The notes beneath the pieces are model-generated. The model saw nothing but the letters and a program-made list of their open reading frames with translations. It was not told the DNA's origin and searched no databases. The translations under genes were made by a program, and so were the position numbers. From positions 25,666 through 89,665 of the forward strand of contig JAIMAU010000010.1 of assembly GCA_023511795.1 (NCBI GenBank): a stretch of DNA of 64,000 nt, in the 5' to 3' direction. Positions 9,041 through 17,354 of the stretch are shown piece after piece (the first letter of the stretch is position 1; every line of letters begins with the position of its first letter). This stretch comes from Armatimonadota bacterium. Lineage in GTDB: Bacteria > Armatimonadota > UBA5829 > DTJY01.

Positions 9041-9610
9041 ATGGAAAAGATACGAACGTTCATAGCAGTCCTTCTGCCAGCGGAAGTTCGGTCTCGACTG
9101 GCGGAAGTCAAGAAACAGCTAATTGCGACTAAAGCTGACGTTAAATGGGTTTCCGAGGAAAACTTCCATATAACACTTAAGTTCCTCGGCAGTATAGACG
9201 CAGCAAAACTCGATGCCGTCACCGATGCGGTGCGAGAAGCCGTAGAATCTATGAATAGGTTTGAAATATTTTTAGAAGGTGCTGGTGCGTTTCCAAGGCC
9301 TAGTAGTCCGAGAGTTATCTGGGTTGGTGTCAAAACTGGCAAAGACCAGCTAAAGGAAATCGCGAGGCGCGTCGACACAGCTTTGGAAAAGCTCGGATTT
9401 CCACGCGAAGATCGTCCATTCACTGGCCACGTCACGCTGGGCCGGGCTAGAAGTTCCCAAGGCGTGGCCCCGCTTCGAGAAAGTATTGATAAGCTTAGAG
9501 ACGAGTCCATTGGCACTGTAATGGTGGATTCGGTTGCAGTGATGAGGAGCGATCTTCACCCGACGGGCCCAATCTACACCGCTTTGAGAAAGGTTGAACT
9601 TGTAGCATAA
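9041..9610 (+). CDS. thpR: RNA 2',3'-cyclic phosphodiesterase (2'-5' RNA ligase family)
   Basis: A compact 189-residue 2H phosphoesterase. The two catalytic H-x-T motifs are visible: HITLKFLG near residue 45 and HVTLGRARS near residue 130, at the expected distance. Family members hydrolyse 2',3'-cyclic phosphates of RNA and can join tRNA halves with 2'-5' bonds. I took ATG 9041 rather than TTG 9035, since EKIRTFIAV is the usual N-terminus; no strong ribosome site is seen for either. It sits between cinA and recA, a frequent position for this gene. Confidence 0.9.
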   Translation: MEKIRTFIAVLLPAEVRSRLAEVKKQLIATKADVKWVSEENFHITLKFLGSIDAAKLDAVTDAVREAVESMNRFEIFLEGAGAFPRPSSPRVIWVGVKTGKDQLKEIARRVDTALEKLGFPREDRPFTGHVTLGRARSSQGVAPLRESIDKLRDESIGTVMVDSVAVMRSDLHPTGPIYTALRKVELVA

Positions 9611-9722
9611 GAAGAACTGGCATCCTAACAGATAAGCCGTGGTATTGTGGAAGAGCAGAAATTCGTTGGGAAAAAGGATGGCTTAGTGATTAGATAGCGA
9701 CTAAAAGATGAGAGGAGATCAA

Positions 9723-10760
9723 GTGTTGGATAAAGGTAACGGCAAAGAAAAAGAACAAGCGCTCGAACTGGCTTTGAGCCGAATCGAGAAGCAGTTTGGC
9801 AAAGGTGCAGTAATGCGGCTGGGGGAGGCGTCGCGGCTGAATGTCTCGACGATTTCTACTGGTGCTTTAGCGCTTGATATTGCTCTTGGCGTAGGCGGCA
9901 TCCCCAGAGGGAGGATTACCGAGATATATGGCCAAGAGTCGTCAGGTAAGACAACCATCGGCTATCATATCATTGCTGAAGCCCAGAAGGCTGGCGGAAT
10001 TGCCGCCTTTGTGGACGCTGAGCACGCGGTTGATGCCTCTTATGCGCGGAACCTTGGCGTAGATGTAGACTCGTTGTTGGTATCCCAGCCCGACACTGGC
10101 GAAGAGGCCCTCGAAATTATAGACGCGCTTGTCAGAAGTAATGCGGTTGATGTCGTGGTTCTGGATTCTGTTGCCGCGCTTGTGCCCAAGTCTGAAATTG
10201 AAGGCGAGATGGGCGATTCTCATGTAGGCCTTCAAGCGAGGCTAATGTCGCAAGCTCTTAGAAAGATTGGCGGTTCTGTCAGTAAGTCAAACACAGCCGC
10301 TGTTTTTATCAACCAAGTTCGCGAAAAAATAGGCGTAATGTTCGGTAATCCCGAGACAACTCCAGGTGGGCGCGCTCTAAAGTTCTGGGCATCGGTTCGT
10401 TTGGAAGTGCGAAGGGTTGAGACCCTCAAGGTAGGAAACGAAATGACTGGCACTAGGGTGAGGGTTAAAGTAGTGAAAAACAAAGTCGCTCCACCTTTCA
10501 GGCAGGCTGAGTTTGACATCATGTTTGGCAAAGGCATCTCGAGGTCGGGAGGAGTTATTGACATCGGCACAGAACTAGGATTTATAAGCAAAACCGGCAC
10601 TTGGTTCACATACGGCGATATAAGACTTGGCCAGGGGCGTGAGAACGCAAAACAATATCTGGAAGAGCACCCCGAACTGATAGATGAATTGGAAGCCAAA
10701 ATACGCGAAGAGGCCGTCGGAAAGGTGTTTCTTGCTCCGGCGGCCGCTATTGAGGATTAG
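9723..10760 (+). CDS. recA: RecA recombinase
   Basis: Central homologous-recombination and SOS ATPase, 345 residues. The Walker A loop (GQESSGKTT, about residues 70-78), Walker B ([10 protein letters not shown]), the DNA-binding loop L1 region ([21 protein letters not shown]) and loop L2 ([22 protein letters not shown]) are all intact. The acidic C-terminal tail is short. AGGAG at 9713-9717 sits 5 nt before GTG 9723, so I prefer that start; an ATG at 9708 would add five residues but has no ribosome site. No clear LexA-type operator was found upstream. It is followed by recX. Confidence 0.97.
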   Translation: MLDKGNGKEKEQALELALSRIEKQFGKGAVMRLGEASRLNVSTISTGALALDIALGVGGIPRGRITEIYGQESSGKTTIGYHIIAEAQKAGGIAAFVDAEHAVDASYARNLGVDVDSLLVSQPDTGEEALEIIDALVRSNAVDVVVLDSVAALVPKSEIEGEMGDSHVGLQARLMSQALRKIGGSVSKSNTAAVFINQVREKIGVMFGNPETTPGGRALKFWASVRLEVRRVETLKVGNEMTGTRVRVKVVKNKVAPPFRQAEFDIMFGKGISRSGGVIDIGTELGFISKTGTWFTYGDIRLGQGRENAKQYLEEHPELIDELEAKIREEAVGKVFLAPAAAIED

Positions 10761-10841
10761 CGGGAATCCTTATAATTTGAGGCAATTGGACTTCAATTTA
10801 GCCCGCAAAACATTGCTTTTCTACGTGAACTAGGTAGAAGG

Positions 10842-11492
10842 TTGACCGCACATCAGCATAGAATAACAGCAATAGAGGCACAGGAGAAGCGGCAAAACCG
10901 TCGGTCTATTTTCGTTGATGGCAAATTTGTGCTAGCTGTGGACGCGAATGTAGTTGATGACCTTGGTCTTCAAATTGGCCAAGAGATAAGCGAGGAGCGG
11001 CTCAGAGAAATCGTCTACGCTGAGCAGTTAACGAAAGCCAAGAAAAAGGCGCTTAATCTACTTGGTTATAGGGCGCGCAGTCGGGCTGAGATTGCGCAAA
11101 GCCTTAGGCGAGGTGGGTTCGCCGAAGATATTATTGAGGATGTTCTAGCATACCTTGAGCGGCTTGAACTCGTAAATGATGAGCAGTTTTCCCAAGCGTG
11201 GGTGAAGAGCCGGTTGGTCGGCAAAGGTATGGGAAAACAGCGAATCAAATGGGAACTCAAGCAAAAAGGTGTGCCAAACAACGTGGCAGAGGATGCTCTG
11301 TCTGAAATTGATGAGGAGACAGAATACCAAACAGCGCTTGATTCCGCAAAGCGCCGCTGGGCCAAATATAAAGATGCGGAGGTTAATACCAAACGGCGCA
11401 AATTGGCATCATTCCTGCGAAGGCAGGGCTTCGGTTGGGAGGTTATATCGCAAGTATTGGGCGAACTTTCCACCGATAACGACGAGGAATAG
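10842..11492 (+). CDS. recX: RecX regulatory protein
   Basis: A 216-residue RecX with the expected run of three-helix repeats: ALNLLGYRARSRAEIAQSL, VLAYLERLELVNDEQFSQAW and IKWELKQKGVPNNVAEDAL. RecX binds the groove of RecA filaments and limits their growth. The N-terminal 50 residues form a small beta-rich extension (RRSIFVDGKFVLAVDANVV) common in RecX of Gram-positive and related bacteria. The only in-frame start with room is TTG 10842; upstream frames are closed by a TAG. It follows recA by 81 nt, so it is probably on the same transcript. Confidence 0.92.
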   Translation: MTAHQHRITAIEAQEKRQNRRSIFVDGKFVLAVDANVVDDLGLQIGQEISEERLREIVYAEQLTKAKKKALNLLGYRARSRAEIAQSLRRGGFAEDIIEDVLAYLERLELVNDEQFSQAWVKSRLVGKGMGKQRIKWELKQKGVPNNVAEDALSEIDEETEYQTALDSAKRRWAKYKDAEVNTKRRKLASFLRRQGFGWEVISQVLGELSTDNDEE

Positions 11493-11572
11493 GTCCATCG
11501 AATGTTGTGCGATGGCTAAGATTCAAACATGAAGATGCTTTATGGAAAGGGTAAGGGGGAATTTATCTGCAT

Positions 11573-11600
11573 CGCGGAGGCGAACTTTAGCGCCCCCGCG
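11573..11600. repeat. GC-rich hairpin in the recX-rny spacer
   Basis: CGCGGAGGCG and CGCCCCCGCG form a 10-bp stem with one A-C mismatch and an 8-nt loop. No U-run follows. It could be an RNA processing or attenuation element ahead of rny; function is unknown. The rest of the 181-nt spacer shows nothing clear except the rny ribosome site. Confidence 0.4.
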
Positions 11601-11673
11601 CTAGGTCAGCCGGATTCAAAGGTCCTGTTCGCTCAGCCTCAATCCGACTTTTCGGGGAGAGGAGGCCGACCTT

Positions 11674-13212
11674 ATGAATACATTGTATGCCGTCGGATGC
11701 GTCATAGCATCCCTGGCGATTGTCTTGCTGGGATTCGTTTTCTGTGTTCTTCCAGCAAGGCGCAAAGCGGAAGAACAGTTATCGGAAGCTCAGAGGATTA
11801 GAGAGCAAGCCGAAAAGGATATCGAGACAAAAAAGAAAGAGATCCTTCTTGAGGCAAAAGATGAAGCCTACAAACTCAGAGCAGAGATCGAAAGGGAAAA
11901 TCGCGAAAAGCGAGCTGAAATACAGAGGTTAGAGCGAAGGCTGACGCAGAAAGAAGAATCCCTGGATCGCAGGTTGGATAACCTGGAGAAAAGGGAGAAA
12001 GCATTAAGTGTAAGGGAACAAGAAAACGCCAAAATAAGAGAAGAGTTAAACAGCATTTTGGAAAAACAGCGTGCGGAGCTTCAGCGCATAGCTGGGCTTA
12101 CTACGGAAGAGGCAAAAAACCTCCTATTAAAAATGGTCGAGGAGGAGTCTCGTCATGAGGCCGCCAAGCTGATACGTGACATAGAAGCCCAAGCTCGTGA
12201 AGAAGCTGAAAAACGTGCGCGCGATATTATTACGCTTGCAGTTCAGCGCTGTGCAGTTGACCAAACTTCAGAAACGACGGTCTCGGTGGTGCCCCTGCCT
12301 AACGATGAGATGAAGGGCAGGATCATTGGCCGTGAAGGAAGAAACATACGAGCATTTGAGACACTCACCGGCGTGGACCTAATCATTGACGACACGCCAG
12401 AAGCCGTCGTACTTTCTGCGTTCGATCCAGTTCGCAGAGAAATCGCGCGAATTGCATTAAGTAACCTAATATCGGACGGGCGCATTCACCCAGGGCGAAT
12501 CGAGGAAACAGTTGCAAAAGCAACAGCTGAGGTCGAGGAGCAAATACGACAAGCAGGTGAGCATGCGGTATTTGAGACAGGTGTTACTGCTCTCGACCCT
12601 GAGATTGTGAAGCTACTCGGGAAACTAAAGTTCCGCACAAGTTATGGCCAGAATGTCCTTGACCATTCCATCGAAGTGTCCCATCTTGCAGGTGCAATGG
12701 CGGCCGAACTTGGCGCAAACGTGTTGCTTGCTCGACGGGCAGGACTTCTGCACGATTTAGGGAAGGCAGTGGATTTTGAGGTTGAGGGGCCGCATGCGGT
12801 CATCAGTGCGGATATCTGCCATCGGTATAATGAGCATCCAGAGGTGGTTCATGCAGTCAAAGCACATCATTCGGATGAAGAACCCGAAACCATTGAGGCT
12901 GTTCTTGTATCGGTAGCAGACGCCATCTCAGCGTCAAGGCCTGGCGCTCGGCGTGAAACCCTGGAAACTTATGTTAAGCGTCTACAGAGGCTGGAGACAA
13001 TTGCGGACTCCTTTGCCGGTGTTGAAAAGACGTATGCTGTGCAGGCGGGGCGGGAAATCCGAGTGCTTGTAAAGCCGCAGGAAATTGACGACCTTGCCGC
13101 GGCAAAGCTAGCCCGCGATACTGCTAGGAAAATCGAGGAAGAAATGGAATACCCCGGCCAAATCAAGGTCACCGTTATTCGCGAAACGAGGGCTGTGGAG
13201 TATGCCAAGTAA
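11674..13212 (+). CDS. rny: Ribonuclease Y
   Basis: Membrane-anchored endoribonuclease that starts mRNA decay, 512 residues, the usual family length. It has an N-terminal transmembrane helix (about residues 4-25), a long charged coiled coil (about 30-190), a KH RNA-binding domain ([15 protein letters not shown], around residue 215) and an HD phosphodiesterase domain with [22 protein letters not shown] and [15 protein letters not shown] metal ligands. The ATG is preceded by AGGAGG 8 nt upstream. It is followed by ymdB 18 nt later; the pair rny-ymdB is conserved in Bacillus and many other lineages. RNase Y rather than RNase E suggests a Gram-positive-like mRNA decay system. Confidence 0.96.
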   Translation: MNTLYAVGCVIASLAIVLLGFVFCVLPARRKAEEQLSEAQRIREQAEKDIETKKKEILLEAKDEAYKLRAEIERENREKRAEIQRLERRLTQKEESLDRRLDNLEKREKALSVREQENAKIREELNSILEKQRAELQRIAGLTTEEAKNLLLKMVEEESRHEAAKLIRDIEAQAREEAEKRARDIITLAVQRCAVDQTSETTVSVVPLPNDEMKGRIIGREGRNIRAFETLTGVDLIIDDTPEAVVLSAFDPVRREIARIALSNLISDGRIHPGRIEETVAKATAEVEEQIRQAGEHAVFETGVTALDPEIVKLLGKLKFRTSYGQNVLDHSIEVSHLAGAMAAELGANVLLARRAGLLHDLGKAVDFEVEGPHAVISADICHRYNEHPEVVHAVKAHHSDEEPETIEAVLVSVADAISASRPGARRETLETYVKRLQRLETIADSFAGVEKTYAVQAGREIRVLVKPQEIDDLAAAKLARDTARKIEEEMEYPGQIKVTVIRETRAVEYAK

Positions 13213-13230
13213 AAGTCTGGAGGCAGCTGC

Positions 13231-14016
13231 TTGCGGCTTCTGTTTATAGGAGATATAGTGGGAAGGCCGGGACGAGAGGCCGTTTCTCAGTTGCTACCGG
13301 CACTAAGAGAAGAATACTCGCCCGATTTCATCGTTGCGAACGGCGAAAATGCGGCAGGAGGTATGGGAATCACCAAGGAAACTGCCGCCGAGGTCTTCCA
13401 ATCTGGCGTTGATGTTGTAACCCTTGGCAATCACGTTTGGTCAAAAAAGGAAGTCTATACTTATCTCGATGAGGAACAGCGTTTGCTTAGGCCGGCGAAC
13501 TATCCAGTAGGTGCGCCCGGCCGGGGATGGAACATATACCTGACTAAGAGTGGCATTCGCATTGGAGTTATCAATTTATGCGGAAGAATCTTCATGGAAA
13601 ACCTTGAAGACCCATTTCGGACAGCGGATGCTATACTTCTTGAGATCGGTCAGCATACGAATTTAATTTTCATTGATTTCCACGCGGAGGTGACATCAGA
13701 GAAAAGTGCTCTAGGATGGTACCTTGACGGCCGCGTCACTGGCGTGCTCGGCACGCATACCCATGTCCAGACTGCCGATGAGCGAATTCTGCCAGGGGGA
13801 ACCGCTTTTATAAGTGACGTTGGAATGACTGGCCCAATAGATTCGGTTATTGGTGTAAAAAAAGAGCTTATTATCTCCAGGTTCATTACGCAAATGCCGA
13901 CAAAATTTGAGATAGCCGAAGGAAAGGCAATGCTTTCGGCTGTTCTGGTTGAAGCAGACTGCAGTACCGGGCAGGCATTGAGCGTTACGAGAATCCAAAG
14001 AAACCAGTCGGCATAG
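13231..14016 (+). CDS. YmdB-type metallophosphoesterase (TIGR00282 family)
   Basis: A 261-residue calcineurin-like phosphoesterase. Metal ligands are carried by GDIVGRPGR near the N-terminus, VANGENAAGGMGITK, LGNHVWSKKE, IDFHAEVTSEK and GTHTHVQTADERILP. In Bacillus the homologue hydrolyses 2',3'-cyclic nucleotides and affects biofilm and RNA turnover. TTG 13231 has GGAGG 7 nt upstream. It follows rny at 18 nt, matching the conserved neighbourhood, so shared function in RNA metabolism is likely. Confidence 0.92.
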   Translation: MRLLFIGDIVGRPGREAVSQLLPALREEYSPDFIVANGENAAGGMGITKETAAEVFQSGVDVVTLGNHVWSKKEVYTYLDEEQRLLRPANYPVGAPGRGWNIYLTKSGIRIGVINLCGRIFMENLEDPFRTADAILLEIGQHTNLIFIDFHAEVTSEKSALGWYLDGRVTGVLGTHTHVQTADERILPGGTAFISDVGMTGPIDSVIGVKKELIISRFITQMPTKFEIAEGKAMLSAVLVEADCSTGQALSVTRIQRNQSA

Positions 14017-14093
14017 GGAACCGAAGTAGTGCGGTTGGCAGTCGAATACATGGGCGTTTTACTAAAAAACGATTGAGGTGTGAGTTAGTCAAA

Positions 14094-15002
14094 ATGTGGA
14101 CATTATTGACAAATCGAAGAGTAAGCGCTGTCCTTTTGCTCGGCGTTGTGATTTTCTGCAGAGCATGCACATCTGCGCTAGCTCAGTTTTTCGAAGAAGA
14201 AGGTTTGGTGCTCTACAATGGCGACCCAGCAGACCAGGCAGGTTTGAAAATAGGCAGTTGGGGCAGTGGAAAATATGAGGAAAACCCCCGCCTCGCCTTC
14301 AGCGGAAGGTTCTCGATAAAGGTTAGCGGACGTAGCCTGTATGATGGTGTTAGGTTGGACTTTCAGGATGCCCCAGACATCACGGCCTATTATAATGACA
14401 AGAACGGCTATATCCAGCTTATAGCCAGGTTCCGCGTGCAGGGCGAAGACACTACATATGGCTACAGTAGCACATATGGCACGAGTTCTTCTGCTACCAA
14501 ACCAATTCGGAGGGTCAGGGTTGCCATGACCCTTAACGGAGAATGGGTGGAGGGCCAAGTGCCCCTCTCAGCATGCCAGGTCGGTGAAGATGGATGGATG
14601 CGCATTTCAATTCCATTTGCGGCATTGAAAGCTAATAATGGTTTAAAAGAGGCTAGGTTGAAGCGCTTGGTGATTACTGGTGACGGCAATGAATCTTTCT
14701 ACATTGGCGCAATCCGGGTAATCACCGACAATTCTGAAATTCAGGTATTCCCCAACGAAGACCAGTACGTCGCGGTTGGAGATGACGTCATGTTCAGGGC
14801 TTCTTGTAATCCGGGGGCAGCAGCGGTAAAGTATTCATGGGATTTTGATGCTTCAGATGGTATTCAAGAGGATGCCGTGGGTGAGCTTGTCTATCATAAG
14901 TACCGAAAATCTGGTGAATACACGGTTACTCTGACAATATCTGATCTTTTCGGTGTTAAAAAGAGCGTTAGCACCCAATCAAAGGTAACCGTCTACGACT
15001 AG
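14094..15002 (+). CDS. Secreted protein with C-terminal PKD domain
   Basis: About 302 residues. A signal peptide (LLLGVVIFCRACTSALA) ends near residue 30. Residues of about 32-215 form a beta-rich region, possibly a carbohydrate-binding-like jelly roll (RFSIKVSGRSLYDGVRLDF, ending FYIGAIRVI), and the last 80 residues are a PKD domain (KYSWDFDASDG, HKYRKSGEYTVTLTISD). PKD domains are usually involved in protein-protein or protein-sugar contacts at the cell surface. ATG 14094 was chosen over TTG 14073 because it gives a clean signal peptide. It follows ymdB and precedes the prenyltransferase by 5 nt. Exact role unknown. Confidence 0.75.
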   Translation: MWTLLTNRRVSAVLLLGVVIFCRACTSALAQFFEEEGLVLYNGDPADQAGLKIGSWGSGKYEENPRLAFSGRFSIKVSGRSLYDGVRLDFQDAPDITAYYNDKNGYIQLIARFRVQGEDTTYGYSSTYGTSSSATKPIRRVRVAMTLNGEWVEGQVPLSACQVGEDGWMRISIPFAALKANNGLKEARLKRLVITGDGNESFYIGAIRVITDNSEIQVFPNEDQYVAVGDDVMFRASCNPGAAAVKYSWDFDASDGIQEDAVGELVYHKYRKSGEYTVTLTISDLFGVKKSVSTQSKVTVYD

Positions 15003-15007
15003 GTGAT

Positions 15008-15880
15008 GTGTTGATAGCCACGATTCTTCAAGCAATGCGGCCGCGACAATGGTCGAAAAACCTGTTCGTGTTTGCCGGCCTGCTTTTTACTTTGGATCGC
15101 CAGCACCCTGTTTCTGATTACGCTAAGGTCGTGCTGGCTTTTGCCTTGTTCTGCATTTTGTCTGGGAGTGTGTACATAGTAAACGATATCTTAGATGTAG
15201 AACGTGACCGGCTGCATGAGAAAAAATCACAGAGGCCCATTGCATCTGGCAGGCTAGCTATTCGAACAGCGTGGATTGTGGCCACGCTCCTCTGCATAGG
15301 AAGTTTGATACTCTCCTTCGCACTTGACTTTAGGTTTGGTAGCATTAGCCTTGCGTATCTAGGACTTATAACAGCTTACTCACTTGGGCTAAAAAAGATA
15401 GTTATCCTGGACGTTTTAGTAATCGCGGGTGGGTTCGTTCTTCGAGCGGCAGCAGGGGCGGCGGCAATCAGTGTGTCAGTGTCTCCTTGGCTGTTTGTCT
15501 GCACAGTGCTTCTTGCCTTATTTCTTGGACTAGCCAAGCGACGGCAGGAGCTTCTAGTTGTCCAAAAAGCACAAGAACATAGGCCAGTGTTGGAGCAGTA
15601 CTCGATTCCACTTCTCGACCAATTAATCAATATCGTCGCTTCTACAACAATCACGGCTTATGCGTTGTACACCTTTTTCTCGAGAACTGGAGCCGCACAT
15701 CCCTACATGATGGTCACATTGCCTTTTGTCATATATGGCGTCTTCAGATATCTGTTCCTAATCCACAACAATTCGGGTGCCGAAAGCCCGGAAACATTGG
15801 TAATTACAGACAAACCTCTTCTGGTTTGTATTATCCTATGGGCTCTAGCTGCTGGCCTCATAATTGGTTTAGGAAAATAG
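15008..15880 (+). CDS. UbiA family prenyltransferase, decaprenyl-phosphate phosphoribosyltransferase-like
   Basis: A 290-residue integral membrane enzyme with about eight helices. The polyprenyl-phosphate-binding motif NDILDVERDRLHEKK is near residues 59-73, preceded by RPRQWSKNLFVFAG near the N-terminus, which is typical of the decaprenyl-phosphate 5-phosphoribosyltransferase branch. The second aspartate-rich region is weaker (YSLGLKKIVILDVL). That branch makes decaprenylphosphoryl ribose phosphate, the precursor of arabinan in mycobacteria; similar genes occur in many other phyla. No epimerase (DprE1/DprE2) genes are next to it, so the final lipid is unknown. The start is GTG 15008 or TTG 15011; AGGTGA lies just upstream. 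Confidence 0.85.
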   Translation: MLIATILQAMRPRQWSKNLFVFAGLLFTLDRQHPVSDYAKVVLAFALFCILSGSVYIVNDILDVERDRLHEKKSQRPIASGRLAIRTAWIVATLLCIGSLILSFALDFRFGSISLAYLGLITAYSLGLKKIVILDVLVIAGGFVLRAAAGAAAISVSVSPWLFVCTVLLALFLGLAKRRQELLVVQKAQEHRPVLEQYSIPLLDQLINIVASTTITAYALYTFFSRTGAAHPYMMVTLPFVIYGVFRYLFLIHNNSGAESPETLVITDKPLLVCIILWALAAGLIIGLGK

Positions 15881-15963
15881 ATAAGCTTATGTAAAATTTT
15901 CCTCGTTTATGCCTTGCTTCTGCTTAGAGCTTCTAAATTAGCATCTTTATAAACCTTCATTGC

Positions 15964-15992
15964 TTGACAAACGAGTAGCAATCCTGTAATAT
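15964..15992 (+). promoter_or_regulatory. Sigma-70 promoter for the BlaI-type gene
   Basis: Consensus TTGACA and TAATAT with a 17-bp spacer. Transcription would start near 15999, giving a leader of about 60 nt. Confidence 0.8.
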
Positions 15993-16060
15993 ATTGCCAT
16001 GCAAACGATTTCACAGATAACCTAAAAGTTGCTGTTTTCCAATTGAAAGGAGAAGTACTA

Positions 16061-16504
16061 ATGTCTTTAGTAGATCGCCTATACAAGGCAGTAAAAAAAG
16101 ACGATAAAGCTGAAGGCGGGGCGCCAGCAGTTTCTACTTACTCCCTTGGGGAGCTCGAAGCACAAATCCTCGATGTAATTTGGGACCTTGAGCCACCCGT
16201 CAATAGTACTCAAGTATTCAAGATAATGTATCCTAAACGCGAACTTTCTTACTCTACCATCATGCTTACAATGGCAAAGCTTGCCAAGAAGGGCATACTA
16301 ACACAAACGAAAACAGGCGATAAGAAGACCGACGCTTTCGTGTACACGCCAAACATCACTCGCGAGCAGATGGGCAAACTGCTCCTAGATGAGGTTTGTC
16401 GGAAGGTTCTCGGTAAGCCATTATATAAAGCAGTACGTGACCTCCTCCCTGATTACTCAGAAGAGGAACTCAGGAAAATTGAAACTGCCCTCCGCGATGA
16501 GTAA
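16061..16504 (+). CDS. BlaI/MecI/CopY family transcriptional repressor
   Basis: A 147-residue winged-helix repressor. The pattern LGELEAQILDVIWDLEPPVNSTQVF followed by LSYSTIMLTMAKLAKKGILTQTKTG is the standard BlaI/CopY DNA-binding domain, and the C-terminal third (SEEELRKIETALRDE) would be the dimerisation helix. ATG 16061 has AAAGGAG 8 nt upstream. No BlaR1-type sensor protease or beta-lactamase is adjacent, so the target may be elsewhere or be its own promoter. A clear terminator follows, so it is probably a single-gene transcript. Confidence 0.88.
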   Translation: MSLVDRLYKAVKKDDKAEGGAPAVSTYSLGELEAQILDVIWDLEPPVNSTQVFKIMYPKRELSYSTIMLTMAKLAKKGILTQTKTGDKKTDAFVYTPNITREQMGKLLLDEVCRKVLGKPLYKAVRDLLPDYSEEELRKIETALRDE

Positions 16505-16571
16505 TTTCTAGAGCAGCACGGTTTTGCAACCGTGGCTACTTAGATAACTAGAACCAAAGCCATTGACCAAT

Positions 16572-16602
16572 CGGCCATCTGCTAAATAGATGGCCGGTTA
16601 TT
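16572..16602 (+). terminator. Rho-independent terminator after the BlaI-type gene
   Basis: CGGCCATCT and AGATGGCCG form a perfect 9-bp stem with a 7-nt loop, followed by GTTATTTTTT. Confidence 0.85.
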
Positions 16603-16628
16603 TTTTCTAACCTTTAATTAATTAGCTA

Positions 16629-16657
16629 TTGACAAATTAGTGTTCTACCGATATACT
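16629..16657 (+). promoter_or_regulatory. Strong sigma-70 promoter for the sigma-4-like regulator
   Basis: TTGACA and TATACT are separated by exactly 17 bp. Transcription would start near 16664, downstream of the GTG at 16640, which excludes that as the start codon. Confidence 0.85.
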
Positions 16658-16702
16658 TTTAATGGTAGACAGATGTCTCCTATTTTATCCCAGGAGGGCC
16701 AA

Positions 16703-17269
16703 ATGTCCAGAGAATTGTGTCCAAAGAACAACGCTAGAACGCTAATTGGCAAGCGGCAAATGCATCCCGAGGTTATGGAAGTAATCGCCGATGTTTTACT
16801 TGCCTGTCATGCTGAGCGGAATCCTGACTGCCCTACTTATACAGAGCGGCAACTCCTCAGGAAGTGTCGCAAGGCGGCTTCCCTGCCTGAAGGGTTTACA
16901 TATGGTTCCGCCGAGGTAGATTCAGACGAACTATTTAATATCGAAATGTCTTTAGTAAGCCACCATACACGAATGTCCTCGTCTGAGAAGCGTGCTTGGC
17001 AATTGTATGCCATTGGTTACAATTTTAAGGAAATTGCAAAACTTATGGGTGTAAGCCAGCCGACCGCTGTTAGATTTGTTCGTTCAGCCGCTCGCAGGGC
17101 AGATGCTGATGACTCCAGGTATAAAGGCTTGCGCAGCGTATACCGTCAAGAGACGAGAAAGTATATATATCACAAGCCAAAGCACTGTGATGAACGCCAC
17201 TGTGAAAAGCTTGGCTACTGCCGATTTGCACTTCGCGGAAAAAGCATTTTCGAAGAAGGCGCACTTTAG
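16703..17269 (+). CDS. Sigma-region-4-like HTH regulator with C-terminal Cys cluster
   Basis: A 188-residue protein I cannot assign to a named family. Residues of about 90-131 form a sigma-70 region 4 or LuxR-like helix-turn-helix (MSSSEKRAWQLYAIGYNFKE, then the recognition helix around VSQPTAVRFVRSA). No region 2 is present, so it is not a complete sigma factor. The C-terminus has Cys162, Cys167 and Cys173 (HCDERHCEKLGYC), which could hold a metal or Fe-S cluster; further cysteines lie at 6, 35, 43 and 55. ATG 16703 has AGGAGG 5 nt upstream and fits the mapped promoter. It is flanked by its own promoter and the promoter of the next gene, so it stands alone. Confidence 0.75.
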   Translation: MSRELCPKNNARTLIGKRQMHPEVMEVIADVLLACHAERNPDCPTYTERQLLRKCRKAASLPEGFTYGSAEVDSDELFNIEMSLVSHHTRMSSSEKRAWQLYAIGYNFKEIAKLMGVSQPTAVRFVRSAARRADADDSRYKGLRSVYRQETRKYIYHKPKHCDERHCEKLGYCRFALRGKSIFEEGAL

Positions 17270-17295
17270 ATTGCCATTAGAATTGCCTGCGTGCG

Positions 17296-17324
17296 TTGAC
17301 ACCTTTCTGCTACTCCGTTATAGT
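17296..17324 (+). promoter_or_regulatory. Sigma-70 promoter for the flavoprotein gene
   Basis: TTGACA and TATAGT with a 17-bp spacer; predicted start near 17331, 24 nt ahead of the ATG. Confidence 0.8.
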
Positions 17325-17354
17325 TAACCGTAAGGAATTGGAAAGGGATTAGAT

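Noticed and set aside
8950..9132. A 60-residue open frame between cinA and thpR
   Set aside because: It overlaps the start of the clear 2H phosphoesterase gene, shows low-complexity Ser/Asn content, and has no ribosome site.
11529..11801. Frame starting in the recX-rny spacer
   Set aside because: It runs into rny in a different frame and lacks family resemblance; the region is better explained as a leader with a hairpin.
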